DNA from: Streptomyces lunaelactis
Lineage (GTDB): Bacteria > Actinomycetota > Actinomycetes > Streptomycetales > Streptomycetaceae
Assembly: GCF_003054555.1 (NCBI RefSeq)
Contig: NZ_CP026304.1
Span: forward strand, 1,426,001 to 1,490,000
DNA length: 64,000 bases
Direction: 5' to 3'
A program made the position numbers and the translations under genes. Numbering within the stretch: the first letter of the stretch is position 1; every line of letters starts with the position of its first letter. Below the pieces are notes generated by a model. The model saw only the letters and a list, made by a program, of their open reading frames with translations. It did not search any database and was not told the DNA's origin. Below, in pieces: positions 1-9,220 of this stretch.

Positions 1-3000
1 CTGACGTCCCAGGTGCCGGGCAGTGCGATCTACGAACTCCACTCCCTGACACAGGACTTCACCGAAACCACCGCGACCTGGAACAACGCGAACGCCACCA
101 CGCCGTGGACAACGGCCGGCGGCGACATGTCGGCGACCGTCGCCGACACCGTCGCGAACATCAACACCGACCTGGGGCGGCACTGGTGGGGCGCCACCGG
201 ACTGATGCAGTCCTGGGTCAGGACGCCCGCCAACAACAAGGGCGTGGCGCTGCGGCTGAAGGACGAGTCGTTGACCGGGCCGCAGGAGCGCAGCCTGTTC
301 CTGTCGTCCGAGGCGCAGGACGTCCAGATGCGTCCGTACATGCAGGTCATCTACGTCGACTCGACGACCGAGGACACGTACTACGCGCCGCAGACCCCGG
401 CCCGCATGACCCCGAACTCCACCTACACGGTGGAGATGACGGTCACCAACACCACCAGTGCGGCGTGGGCGGCCGGTGAGCGGCAGATGTCGTACACCTG
501 GAAGCTGCCCGACGGGACCGATGTCACCACCGGTGGCAACCAGGCGTCGACGGCGATTCCGGCGCTGCTGCCGGGCAAGTCGGCGACGATCCAGGCGCAG
601 GTCAAGACCCCGATCAACTCCGACTCGGGGAACAAGCGCAACGACTACGTGCTCGGCTGGGACGTACGCAAGATCGCGGACGGCAGCTGGCTGTCGGCCG
701 GGACCGGCGGCATCCCCCCGCTGAAGCAGAACGTGGCGGTCGAGGACCCCACCTCCAACCAGATCGGCCTGGAGAAGTTCTACTCGTACGCGGGGAAGAA
801 CACCGGCGCCGGTTCGTCGGTGATGAACAACACCGCCTCCGGCAACAGTGTGTGGTCCTACAACGCGTTCAGCAACCCGGGCCGCGGACTCAACACCTTC
901 GCGCGTCTGGCGTACAACTCGCTCGACACCTCCGACACGGTGCTCGGCGCCGGCTGGTCGGGCCAGGCGGCCGGCCCCATCCGGATGGGCGCTCCGCTGG
1001 TCTTCCACCCGAAGCCGAGCCCGACCGAGGTCACGCTGCCGGACGGCGACGGCACGACGCACACCTTCCGCAAGCAGCCGGACGGCAGTTGGAAGGCCCC
1101 GGCGGGTGTGCACTACAAGCTCGCCCCGAAGGTGGCGCTGGACTGCACGCCGGCCAAGGACCCGATCCCGGACGCCTGGACGATGACCCGTCCGGACGGC
1201 ACCCGGTTCCTGTTCGGCTGCGACGGCTACCTCACCTCGGTGATCGACAAGAACGGCAACACGCAGTCGTTCACCTACGAGGAGCGCAAGTCCAACAACA
1301 AGCCGGTCAAGTTCCTGAAGTACGTCACCGACCCGGCCGGCCGTCAGACGCTGACCGTCGACTACTTCAAGAAGGGCGACGCCACCTACGAGTACATCAA
1401 TGACTCGGGCGCCAAGGTCTCCGGCACGAACCTGACCAACACCAAGATCTACGACCACGTGAAGTCCATGACGGACATCTCGGGCCGCAAGATCGCCTTC
1501 TACTACACCACCGAGGGCCTGCTGGGGCAGTTCACCGACGGTGAAGGCTCCACCAACGGTGCGCCGAAGGTCTTCAAGTTCACCTACGACGCGACGCAGG
1601 GCAAGAAGAACGTCAAGCTGGTCAAGGCCACCGACCCCCGGGGCAACGCGACCGACCTGGCGTACTACTACCCGAAGGAGGGCGACGACCCGAAGTACCA
1701 CTGGTGGACGCAGACGATCACTGATCGCAAGCGTTTCAACACGGACTTCGTGTACAAGCCGAACGCGGCGAACAGCAAGTTCACCGACACCAAGGTCACG
1801 GACGCCGAGGCTCACCCGACGGACTATGTGACCGACGACTTCGGCCGCCCGGTCCAGATCACCAACGCCAAGTCGGAGACGACGAAGACCAGTTGGGATG
1901 CGGACAACAACGTCACCTACCTTGAGGAGGCCAACGGAGCCAAGACGGCCTTCTGCTTCGACCAGAAGACCGGCTACCCGGTCTGGCAACGTGACGCCGA
2001 GAACAACAAGGCGGGCGTACCGCCGCAGAGCGACTGTGCGCCGGGCACCTATCCGGCCAACGCCGCGAAGTACGAGTACCAGACGCGTCTGGACGGCTAC
2101 TCGGCCGACATCTTCCGCAAGACGTCTCCCGAGGGCCGCACCCACCAGTTCGCGTATGACACCTTCGGCAACCTGAAGGCGGTCACCGACCCCAAGGGCG
2201 TCGCCTCCGCGACGGCCGACGACTACACGACCAAGTACGAGTACAACTCCTACGGTCAGTTGACCAAGGCGATCGACGCCAACGGCAACCCGACCATCAA
2301 CAGCGGCTTCGAGCCCACCGGTTACCCGAAGACCATCAGGGATGCGCTGAGCAAGGACTCGACGTTCGTCTATGACGAGCGGGGCCAGGTCCTCGAGTCG
2401 GTGAACGCCAAGGGTGCGAAGACGACCCAGGCGTACGACACCTTCGGGCGTCCGCTGGAGCAGAAGGCGCCCAAGAGCGCGGCCGACAACAAGTACATCA
2501 CCGTCCCGGCGCCGACCTACGACGCGAACGACAACGTCACCAAGGTCATCTCGCCGTCGGGCGCGGTGTCGACGTCGGTCTTCGACGCGGCCGACCAGAT
2601 CACCGAGTCGGTCGCCCCTGGCGACGAGGCCGATGCTCCCGGGCGCAAGACGACCCGTACCTACGACAAGGTCGGCAACGCACTGTCGGTGACGGAGCCG
2701 AAGGGCAACGAGGCCGGTGCGGCTGCCGGTTCGTACACCACCACGATGTCGTACGACGAGATCTACCAGGTGACCCGCACCACCAACGTCGACGGTGCCA
2801 GCGCGGTCGCGGTGTACGACAACGTCGGCAACGCCGTGAAGTTGATCGACCCGAAGAAGAACGCCACGGCGGATCCGGACGACTTCACGTCCAAGACCGC
2901 GTACGACCTGAGCCACCGGCCGTACGAAGTGACGGATGCCGCGGGGAAGACCGCTTCGACGAAGTACGACAAGGACTCGCTCACCGTCTCCAGCACGGAC

Positions 3001-6000
3001 GCGGAGAACAACGAGACGCTCCTGACGTACGACGAGCGCGGTGCTCTGGCCGAGCAGAAGGTGCCGCACTCGAAGGACGGCTCCGGCACGATCACGTACC
3101 GGACGACCAAGTTCGAGTACGACCAAGTCGGCAACCGGACGAAGGTGACCAGCCCGCGCGGCGTCGAGACCACCAGTGACGCCACGGACTTTGTCGCCGA
3201 GTCGAAGTACGACGAGCTGAATCGGGTCAAGGAGCAGCTGACCCCGTTCAAGGCGGGTGACACCGACTCCGGCAGCCCGGACAAGACGTTCTACTTCTAC
3301 GACGAGGTCGGCCAGCTGGAGCGGCTGTCCGCGCCGCCGTCGCAGGGGCAGACCGTCCGCAACGACACCAAGTACAGCTACTACGACAACGGTTGGACGA
3401 AGTCGTCGACGGACCCGTTCGACATCTCGACGACGTACGACTACAACGACCTGGGCCAGCAGACCAAGAACACGCTGACCTCGGCCGGCGGTTCCTCGCA
3501 GCGCACGATGACGTGGGACTTCTACCCGTCGGGCAACCAGAAGGCGCGCTCGGACGACGGTGTGCCGGTCGGCAAGCAGGTCGCGCTCGTCGACTCGACG
3601 GACGTCAACAACACAGCGACGCAGGGCAATTGGGATGCGTCGCAGGCGACAGGCCAGTGGGGCTATGACGTCCGTACGCACGCCAAGGGTGACGGCACCG
3701 CACAGTTCGTGTGGCAGCTCAACATTCCGCAGGACGGCTCGTACGAGGTCTTCGTCCGGCACGGTGATGTGACGGGTGCGGCTTCGGACGCCTCCTTCAA
3801 GGTCACGCACGCCACGGGCGATGTCACCAAGACGGTCGACCAGTCGACGCGCTCCAACGAGTGGATCTCCCTGGGTTCGTACTCCTTCACGGAGGCGGCC
3901 GCCCAGAAGATCACGCTGACGGACGCGGCGAACGGCACGGTGGTCGCCGACGCGGTGAAGCTGGTCCGCTCGAACACGGGCGAGACCGACAACGAGAAGA
4001 AGGACTTCACCTACCGCTACGACGCCAACGCCAACCTGGTGGAGGTCAAGGACCTCGCCGCCGGCGCCAAGATCGACAGCTACGCCATCGCCTACGACGG
4101 GCTCAACCAGCTGTCGAAGGTGGAGGAGAAGACGGGCAGCACGGTCAAGAACACGACCGCTCTGTCCTACGACATCAACGGCAACATCACCAGCTCCACG
4201 CACGACCTGACCTGGTCGAAGATCGAGTACGACATCCGGGACAAGATCTCGAAGGTCACCAACGCCGATTCGCCGACGGCAGGCAATCAGCAGATCTTCA
4301 CCCAGACCTACACCGACCGGAACCAGCCGCTGAAGCAGACGAAGGCGAACGGCAACACCGTCGACTTCACCTACTTCCTCGACGGTCCGGCCAGGTCGGT
4401 CCTGGAGAAGACCTCGGCCGGCGCGGTCGTCGCCCAGCACGACCTGGAGTACGACCCGAACGGGAACCGCTCCAAGGACACCGCCAAGGTCATGAACGCC
4501 GACAACACCTCGGCGCACCTGAACACGGTCACGTCCTTCGACTACGACCCGCAGGACCGGATCAGGACAGTCACCCGGACCGGCGACGGTGCGGGCACGG
4601 AGGAGTACCACTACGACGGCAACTCCAACGTGGTCGACCAGACGATCGACGAGGTCTCCACTTCCTCGACGTACGACCGCAACCGCCTGCTGAAGAACAC
4701 CACGGGTGGGGTGTCTGCGACCTACAACTACGACCCCTTGGGCCGCCTGGACACGGTGTCCTCGAACGGGTCGACGCAGGAGAAGTACACCTACGACGGC
4801 TTCGACCGGATGGCCAAGCACACGGCCGGCACGGGTGCTTCGGCGAAGACGACCTCGTACGTCTACGACGCCTTCGACCGCACGCAGTCGGAGACCACGT
4901 CCGGGACGAACGGCAAGACCACGGCCTTCACCTACCTGGGCATGGACAGCAAAGTGCTGCGGGAGGAGGTCGCCGGCAAGGCGACCAAGTCCTACCAGTG
5001 GTCGCCGTGGGGCCAGCAGCTGACCCAGATCAAGCACAAGGACGACGACAGCAAGGAGTATTCGCAGTACACTTACCACCCCAAGGGTGACGTCGAGGGG
5101 ATCACGAAGGACGACGGCACGACCCGGGCGACGTACGGCTACACGGCGTACGGCTCGGACGAGTCGAAGCTCTTCACGGGCGCCGACAAGCCGGACGCCC
5201 AGAACCCGGAGGCGGAGCCGTACAACGAGTACCGCTACAACGGCAAGCGCTACGACGGTGCGTCGGGCACGTACGACATGGGCTTCCGCAACTACGACCC
5301 GGGGCTGAACCGGTTCCTGACGCGGGACATGTACAACGGCGCGCTCGCGGACATGACCCTGGCGAGCGACCCGTACACGGGTAACCGCTATGCCTTCGCG
5401 GGCGGCAATCCGATCTCCTTCGTGGAGCTGGACGGCCACCTGTTCGGCGTCGACATCTCGATCTCGGACATCGGGCACGCGGTGCTGGACGTCGCGGGCC
5501 AGGTGCCGGTCATCGGCGAGATCGCTGACGGCGCCAACGCCATCTGGTACGCGGCGGAGGGCAACTGGGTCGACGCGGGTCTCTCTGCGGCGGGGATGAT
5601 CCCCTTCGCGGGAAGCGCGGTCACCGGGGCGCGGCTCGCGTCCAAGACGGTCAAGGCCGTGGACGCGATCGCGGACGGCGCGAAGGCGGCCGACAACGTG
5701 GCAGACACGGCGAAGGCGGCCGACACGGCCACCGACGCCGCCAAGGCCGCACCGCCTGCACCGAAGGAGGCGCCGGCCGCGCCGAAGGAGGCGCCGGCTG
5801 CCAAGACCCAGGAGGCACCGAGCTGCACCAATAGCTTTGTGCCCGGTACCAAGGTGGTGATGGCCGACGGATCCACGAAGAACATCGAGGACCTCAAGAC
5901 CGGCCAGCAGGTCCTGGCAACCGACCCGGAGACGGGCGACACCAGGGCCCGCGAAGTCACCAACACCCGCAGCCACAAGAGCGACAAACACCTGGTGACC

Positions 6001-6657
6001 CTGACCGTCGACCCCGACGGCAAGGCCAAGCCCGGCAAGCTCACGTCAACTGCGGCGCACTTGTTCTGGCTCCCGGACGCCGGCAAGTGGGTGAAGGCCG
6101 AGCAGCTCAAGCCCGGCATGTGGCTCCAGACCTCATCGGGCACCTGGATCCAGATCACCGCGATCGACGACAGCCACCGCAGCGAGCGCGTCCACAACCT
6201 CTCCGTCGATGGCGTCCATACGTACTATGTGGTGGCGGGGACCACTCCGGTCCTCGTTCATAACTGCGGCCGGGTGGACTACGGCGGCAACGATCTCAGT
6301 CAGGCCGTCATACAGGAACGACTGAGGACGGGAAACAAGCTCAATAATTTTGCGGCGGTGAGGTACACCGATGCGGATGGGGCTTCGCAGATTGCAGTCG
6401 CATTCTCCTCGAAGGGTCCGGGCAACCACGCGGAGCGTAAATTGCTCAGAGACTACGGGGATTCGATCACTGAAGCCTATTCGGAATTCCAGCCGTGCAC
6501 GGGTTCGAACAAGTGCCGCAGTAGGCTAGCTGAGGCCGGTATACCAACGACGTGGACTTGGGGTTGGACCACTTCGGCCGAGGGTTCTGCTGCAAGGTCA
6601 GCCAAGGGTAAAGCGGTGACTTCGATGTTCAGGGATGCCATATCGGGTAACTGGTAA
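1..6657 (+). CDS. RHS/YD-repeat polymorphic toxin with Hint and deaminase domains (5' end outside window)
   Basis: Frame 1 is open from the first base, so the N-terminus and signal peptide lie upstream; 2,214 residues follow the GTG at 13, which is the numbering used here. In order: a DNRLRE-like module (to ~115), a CARDB-like module (~125-210), YD/RHS repeats (~290-1750), a golvesin-like beta-sandwich inserted among them (~1176-1326), the RHS core end with YRYNGKRYD and NRFLTRD (~1740-1810), an Ala/Pro/Lys-rich linker, a Hint domain from Cys1938 to His-Asn-Cys 2083-2085, and a ~129-residue tip. The tip has HAE (His2139, Glu2141) and PC-x5-C (Cys2162, Cys2168), which resembles the XOO_2897 group of zinc deaminases. 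Expected role: a secreted shell cleaved by Hint to release a nucleotide or nucleic-acid deaminase into competitors. The tip is visibly AT-richer than the repeats, as expected for tip exchange. Deaminase subfamily is inferred. Confidence 0.9.
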   Translation: MTSQVPGSAIYELHSLTQDFTETTATWNNANATTPWTTAGGDMSATVADTVANINTDLGRHWWGATGLMQSWVRTPANNKGVALRLKDESLTGPQERSLFLSSEAQDVQMRPYMQVIYVDSTTEDTYYAPQTPARMTPNSTYTVEMTVTNTTSAAWAAGERQMSYTWKLPDGTDVTTGGNQASTAIPALLPGKSATIQAQVKTPINSDSGNKRNDYVLGWDVRKIADGSWLSAGTGGIPPLKQNVAVEDPTSNQIGLEKFYSYAGKNTGAGSSVMNNTASGNSVWSYNAFSNPGRGLNTFARLAYNSLDTSDTVLGAGWSGQAAGPIRMGAPLVFHPKPSPTEVTLPDGDGTTHTFRKQPDGSWKAPAGVHYKLAPKVALDCTPAKDPIPDAWTMTRPDGTRFLFGCDGYLTSVIDKNGNTQSFTYEERKSNNKPVKFLKYVTDPAGRQTLTVDYFKKGDATYEYINDSGAKVSGTNLTNTKIYDHVKSMTDISGRKIAFYYTTEGLLGQFTDGEGSTNGAPKVFKFTYDATQGKKNVKLVKATDPRGNATDLAYYYPKEGDDPKYHWWTQTITDRKRFNTDFVYKPNAANSKFTDTKVTDAEAHPTDYVTDDFGRPVQITNAKSETTKTSWDADNNVTYLEEANGAKTAFCFDQKTGYPVWQRDAENNKAGVPPQSDCAPGTYPANAAKYEYQTRLDGYSADIFRKTSPEGRTHQFAYDTFGNLKAVTDPKGVASATADDYTTKYEYNSYGQLTKAIDANGNPTINSGFEPTGYPKTIRDALSKDSTFVYDERGQVLESVNAKGAKTTQAYDTFGRPLEQKAPKSAADNKYITVPAPTYDANDNVTKVISPSGAVSTSVFDAADQITESVAPGDEADAPGRKTTRTYDKVGNALSVTEPKGNEAGAAAGSYTTTMSYDEIYQVTRTTNVDGASAVAVYDNVGNAVKLIDPKKNATADPDDFTSKTAYDLSHRPYEVTDAAGKTASTKYDKDSLTVSSTDAENNETLLTYDERGALAEQKVPHSKDGSGTITYRTTKFEYDQVGNRTKVTSPRGVETTSDATDFVAESKYDELNRVKEQLTPFKAGDTDSGSPDKTFYFYDEVGQLERLSAPPSQGQTVRNDTKYSYYDNGWTKSSTDPFDISTTYDYNDLGQQTKNTLTSAGGSSQRTMTWDFYPSGNQKARSDDGVPVGKQVALVDSTDVNNTATQGNWDASQATGQWGYDVRTHAKGDGTAQFVWQLNIPQDGSYEVFVRHGDVTGAASDASFKVTHATGDVTKTVDQSTRSNEWISLGSYSFTEAAAQKITLTDAANGTVVADAVKLVRSNTGETDNEKKDFTYRYDANANLVEVKDLAAGAKIDSYAIAYDGLNQLSKVEEKTGSTVKNTTALSYDINGNITSSTHDLTWSKIEYDIRDKISKVTNADSPTAGNQQIFTQTYTDRNQPLKQTKANGNTVDFTYFLDGPARSVLEKTSAGAVVAQHDLEYDPNGNRSKDTAKVMNADNTSAHLNTVTSFDYDPQDRIRTVTRTGDGAGTEEYHYDGNSNVVDQTIDEVSTSSTYDRNRLLKNTTGGVSATYNYDPLGRLDTVSSNGSTQEKYTYDGFDRMAKHTAGTGASAKTTSYVYDAFDRTQSETTSGTNGKTTAFTYLGMDSKVLREEVAGKATKSYQWSPWGQQLTQIKHKDDDSKEYSQYTYHPKGDVEGITKDDGTTRATYGYTAYGSDESKLFTGADKPDAQNPEAEPYNEYRYNGKRYDGASGTYDMGFRNYDPGLNRFLTRDMYNGALADMTLASDPYTGNRYAFAGGNPISFVELDGHLFGVDISISDIGHAVLDVAGQVPVIGEIADGANAIWYAAEGNWVDAGLSAAGMIPFAGSAVTGARLASKTVKAVDAIADGAKAADNVADTAKAADTATDAAKAAPPAPKEAPAAPKEAPAAKTQEAPSCTNSFVPGTKVVMADGSTKNIEDLKTGQQVLATDPETGDTRAREVTNTRSHKSDKHLVTLTVDPDGKAKPGKLTSTAAHLFWLPDAGKWVKAEQLKPGMWLQTSSGTWIQITAIDDSHRSERVHNLSVDGVHTYYVVAGTTPVLVHNCGRVDYGGNDLSQAVIQERLRTGNKLNNFAAVRYTDADGASQIAVAFSSKGPGNHAERKLLRDYGDSITEAYSEFQPCTGSNKCRSRLAEAGIPTTWTWGWTTSAEGSAARSAKGKAVTSMFRDAISGNW

Positions 6658-6674
6658 GGTACTTCCAATATTGC

Positions 6675-6710
6675 GGCTGGCCTGCCACCCGTGTGGGTGG
6701 CAGGCCAGCC
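6675..6710. terminator. Perfect 16-bp hairpin between toxin and immunity genes
   Basis: GGCTGGCCTGCCACCC at 6675-6690 is the exact inverted complement of 6695-6710, with a 4-nt loop (GTGT). It starts 18 nt after the toxin stop and ends 30 nt before the immunity start. No U-tract follows (GTATCGTTAT). It should act as a terminator or mRNA 3'-end stabiliser, so the immunity gene may rely on read-through or on its own promoter. Confidence 0.75.
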
Positions 6711-6740
6711 GTATCGTTATGAGAATGGGGACGAGCGCCG

Positions 6741-7229
6741 ATGATTAACCATCGCTATTCAATCGAATACGTTGCGTGCGTGAGAAACCTTGCGGTGCGA
6801 GAATACCTTTCTTCGGTCGGCCTGCCTGTCGAGCATGTCCTTTTTTCGGCTTCGGAAGCCGCTGGTGGCGGTGTCTCGAAGGTTGAAGGCCGCGACCTCC
6901 TTAAATTGGGATCTGGAGGGGATGGCGACGATGCGTACTGTGTTGATTGTGGAACCGGACAGGTGCTCTATGTCGGCGACGGTGGTCCGCCTCTATTTCT
7001 TGTGAATTCATCGCCTCGGAACTTGTCTGAATGTTTGAACGTATTTGAACTTGAAATCACTCGATCCGCAGGCGAAGCTGATCCGGCAATGCTGGAGGAA
7101 CTTGCCGACCTGTTGGGCAGGTCCCTCGGGGAGATTGATCCGTCGGCCCTGGACGACGACCCGGGTTTTTGGCGTTCGATTCTCTTTGATGTGGCAATCG
7201 GTGACTATGTGGATGATGAGGCGATCTGA
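6741..7229 (+). CDS. SUKH-type immunity protein for the upstream deaminase toxin
   Basis: 162 residues, acidic, with no signal peptide or membrane segment, so probably cytoplasmic. The central stretch FLVNSSPRNLSECLNVFE resembles the conserved core of SUKH-4 immunity proteins (SMI1/KNR4 superfamily), which often sit directly behind RHS or Hint toxins and neutralise nuclease and deaminase tips. It starts at the ATG at 6741, 84 bp after the toxin stop, with only a weak purine-rich stretch (GGGGACGAG) upstream. Base composition is markedly less GC-biased than the RHS repeats, like the toxin tip, which suggests the two were acquired together. Family assignment is by motif and context only; the exact SUKH subgroup is uncertain. 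Confidence 0.75.
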   Translation: MINHRYSIEYVACVRNLAVREYLSSVGLPVEHVLFSASEAAGGGVSKVEGRDLLKLGSGGDGDDAYCVDCGTGQVLYVGDGGPPLFLVNSSPRNLSECLNVFELEITRSAGEADPAMLEELADLLGRSLGEIDPSALDDDPGFWRSILFDVAIGDYVDDEAI

Positions 7230-7573
7230 CCATCGTGAAGCTGCCGGCCCTGCCGACCAGGCCCTACGTCCCGGGCGGGTGCAGTGGGAAGGCGGCTCCA
7301 TTGCGCCTCACGCGATTGCGGGGGCCGTGGACTCCAGGCGCTGAAGGACCAGCCGTGCCAAGGCATTGATCGCCGCGGCCTGCCGCGGGTTCTGGTACGT
7401 GAACTCGCGCGACTGGGCGCGCCCGGCGTCCAGCTCGCGTGGTCCGACGACACTGCCAAAGGCGAACGGCGAAAGCTGCCCCTGTCTCCTGACAGCCGCG
7501 AGCATTGACGGCCCGCGTCCGAGGTGCTCCGATTGGCAGTCGGGAGTACGTACATCATTGGCATGGGGTGCCG
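7230..7573. other. 344-bp region without a convincing gene
   Basis: This stretch separates the immunity gene from the sugar-binding protein gene. The only GC-biased reading frame is on the minus strand (7308-7505, 65 codons, containing SREFTYQNPRQAAAINALARL). It has no ribosome-binding site that I can see and I recognise no family. It may be the tail of a decayed gene. Otherwise I see nothing here except the presumed promoter region of the gene at 7574. Confidence 0.3.
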
Positions 7574-9220
7574 ATGTCTGTTGGGTGGGGTGATGTACCA
7601 GGTTGGGTGTCGGCGCTCGGCTCCGTGTTTGCGCTGGGATTCGGCGCTGTCGCGGTCGTGGTCACACGCCGCACGTACCAGATCGAGTCGGATCGCGACC
7701 GCGTCAATGCGGAAGCCCGGGAAGTCCAGGAGTCCTTCGCCCGCAGGGCTCAGGCCGGGCTGGTATCGGCCTGGTGGGGCCAGTCATCGGAAGGGCAGTG
7801 GGGCGCATTCGTGCGCAATACCTCGGAGATTCCGGTGTACCAGGCATATTTGACAGTGCTTGGGTTAGACGACCACTCCGACAACATCAAGGTCCACTAC
7901 CTCGTTCTACCACCGTCGGACGGTGCCCTGTTCTGCCCGATAGGCAGCGGACAGCCAGCTCAGGGGGCAACTGCCCGTCGCGTGAAGCTCAGCTTCACAG
8001 ACACGGCCGGCGTTCGCTGGCTGCGCAACCAGTACGGCAGTCTGACTGAACTTCAACCGAACCTGCTCATCGCTGCCGACCCACTCCGTGCGGGGGTACT
8101 GGCTCAGTTCGAGGCCGACTTCCTGGCGACCTACGGAGCCACGGTCGCCTTCGACACTGACTCAGCCGGCCGTCCGCAGAAGCAGTTCGTCGCCGACTTC
8201 GAGGAGTCCTCCTTGGTCGACGCGCTGATCTGTCCGCACGATTGGATCGGAGATCTGGTCTCCCGGGACATGATCGAGCCGACTGTCCTGGCCGCCGACC
8301 ATCAGAACGCTTTCCCCGGATGGGCGCTGTCCGCACTGACCGTCGACGGCCGCCTGTACGGGATACCGACGACTGTGGACACCGTCGCGTTGATCCGCAA
8401 CACTCTGCTCGCTCCGCAACCGCCCTCGACCTTCGACGAGTTGGTAGCCACGGGCAATGCGTTGCGGGATGCCGGCCGTGTGACCGACGTTTTCACATTG
8501 CGAGTCGGCGAACATGGGGACCCCTTCCAGATATGGCCGTTGTTCGCCAGCGCCGGCGGTTGGCTCTTCGGCATGACGACCGATGGCAGGTGGGATCCCA
8601 CACGAATCGGCCTGGCCACTCCGGAATCCATCGCTGCTTTCGAACGACTACGAGAGTTCGGAGAGGCGGGCGCGAGGCTGCTCCGCCGGTCGATGGACCG
8701 TGATGAAGCTCTCGAACTGTTCGCCGCAGCCCGCAGTCCGTACCTGATCACTTCCTCAGATGCCCTTCAGCGCCTACGGCAGACCAACATCCCGATCGCC
8801 GTCAGTGCTGTGCCACCGTTCGCCGACGGCGCGCCCGCCGAGACTTTCACCTTGGTCCACAGCTTGGTCATGGCCAAGCGCGGCCTCAACAAGATTATCG
8901 CCCATGACCTGTTCGCCGACTATCTGACCCACAACCACGTCATGACTGCTCTGTCGGACGGCATCGTCGCACCAGTCGCGCTGGTCAGCACGACGACCGA
9001 AGACACCGCGATCCAGCAGTTCCTGGCGCTCTGCGAACTGGGAACGCCGATGCCGTCATTCCCGCAGATGGATGCGATCTGGCGAGTCCTGGAGGAAGCC
9101 GAGGTCGCAGTCATCGCCGGAGCTCCCGCAGAAGCGACCGCCAGGCAAGCCGCTGCGAACGTGGCGGCGGTCTTCACGACTGAGGAGGGGAACTCGCTTG
9201 GCCGACCCGTGGTGGCGTAG
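7574..9220 (+). CDS. Membrane-tethered protein with C-terminal MalE-like solute-binding domain
   Basis: 548 residues from the ATG at 7574; an upstream in-frame TTG at 7505 is less likely. A single transmembrane segment (~10-32, ending VVVTRRTYQ) is followed by an Arg/Glu-rich stretch and a ~110-residue beta-type domain seen in other Streptomyces proteins (residues ~50-150, including WGAFVRNTSEIPVY). From ~155 to the end it reads as an extracellular solute-binding (MalE-type) fold, with AFPGWALSALTVDGRLYGIPTTVDTVALI and AGGWLFG. There is no Sec signal peptide or lipobox. By the positive-inside rule, the Arg-Arg after the helix puts the binding domain in the cytoplasm, which is unusual for this fold. 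Codon 98 (7865-7867) is TTA, so translation may depend on bldA. It overlaps the GH13 gene by 23 nt, implying joint translation. Function is unknown; a sugar-sensing role is inference. Confidence 0.7.
   Translation: MSVGWGDVPGWVSALGSVFALGFGAVAVVVTRRTYQIESDRDRVNAEAREVQESFARRAQAGLVSAWWGQSSEGQWGAFVRNTSEIPVYQAYLTVLGLDDHSDNIKVHYLVLPPSDGALFCPIGSGQPAQGATARRVKLSFTDTAGVRWLRNQYGSLTELQPNLLIAADPLRAGVLAQFEADFLATYGATVAFDTDSAGRPQKQFVADFEESSLVDALICPHDWIGDLVSRDMIEPTVLAADHQNAFPGWALSALTVDGRLYGIPTTVDTVALIRNTLLAPQPPSTFDELVATGNALRDAGRVTDVFTLRVGEHGDPFQIWPLFASAGGWLFGMTTDGRWDPTRIGLATPESIAAFERLREFGEAGARLLRRSMDRDEALELFAAARSPYLITSSDALQRLRQTNIPIAVSAVPPFADGAPAETFTLVHSLVMAKRGLNKIIAHDLFADYLTHNHVMTALSDGIVAPVALVSTTTEDTAIQQFLALCELGTPMPSFPQMDAIWRVLEEAEVAVIAGAPAEATARQAAANVAAVFTTEEGNSLGRPVVA

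Noticed and set aside
1176..2000. Looking for CRISPR-like arrays in the regular YD-repeat coding
   Set aside because: The periodicity is protein-level (YD motifs, ~20-22 residues) with variable nucleotides, not direct DNA repeats with spacers.
7308..7505. 65-codon minus-strand frame considered as a transposase tail
   Set aside because: I could not match it to a specific transposase family and no inverted repeats or duplication accompany it.
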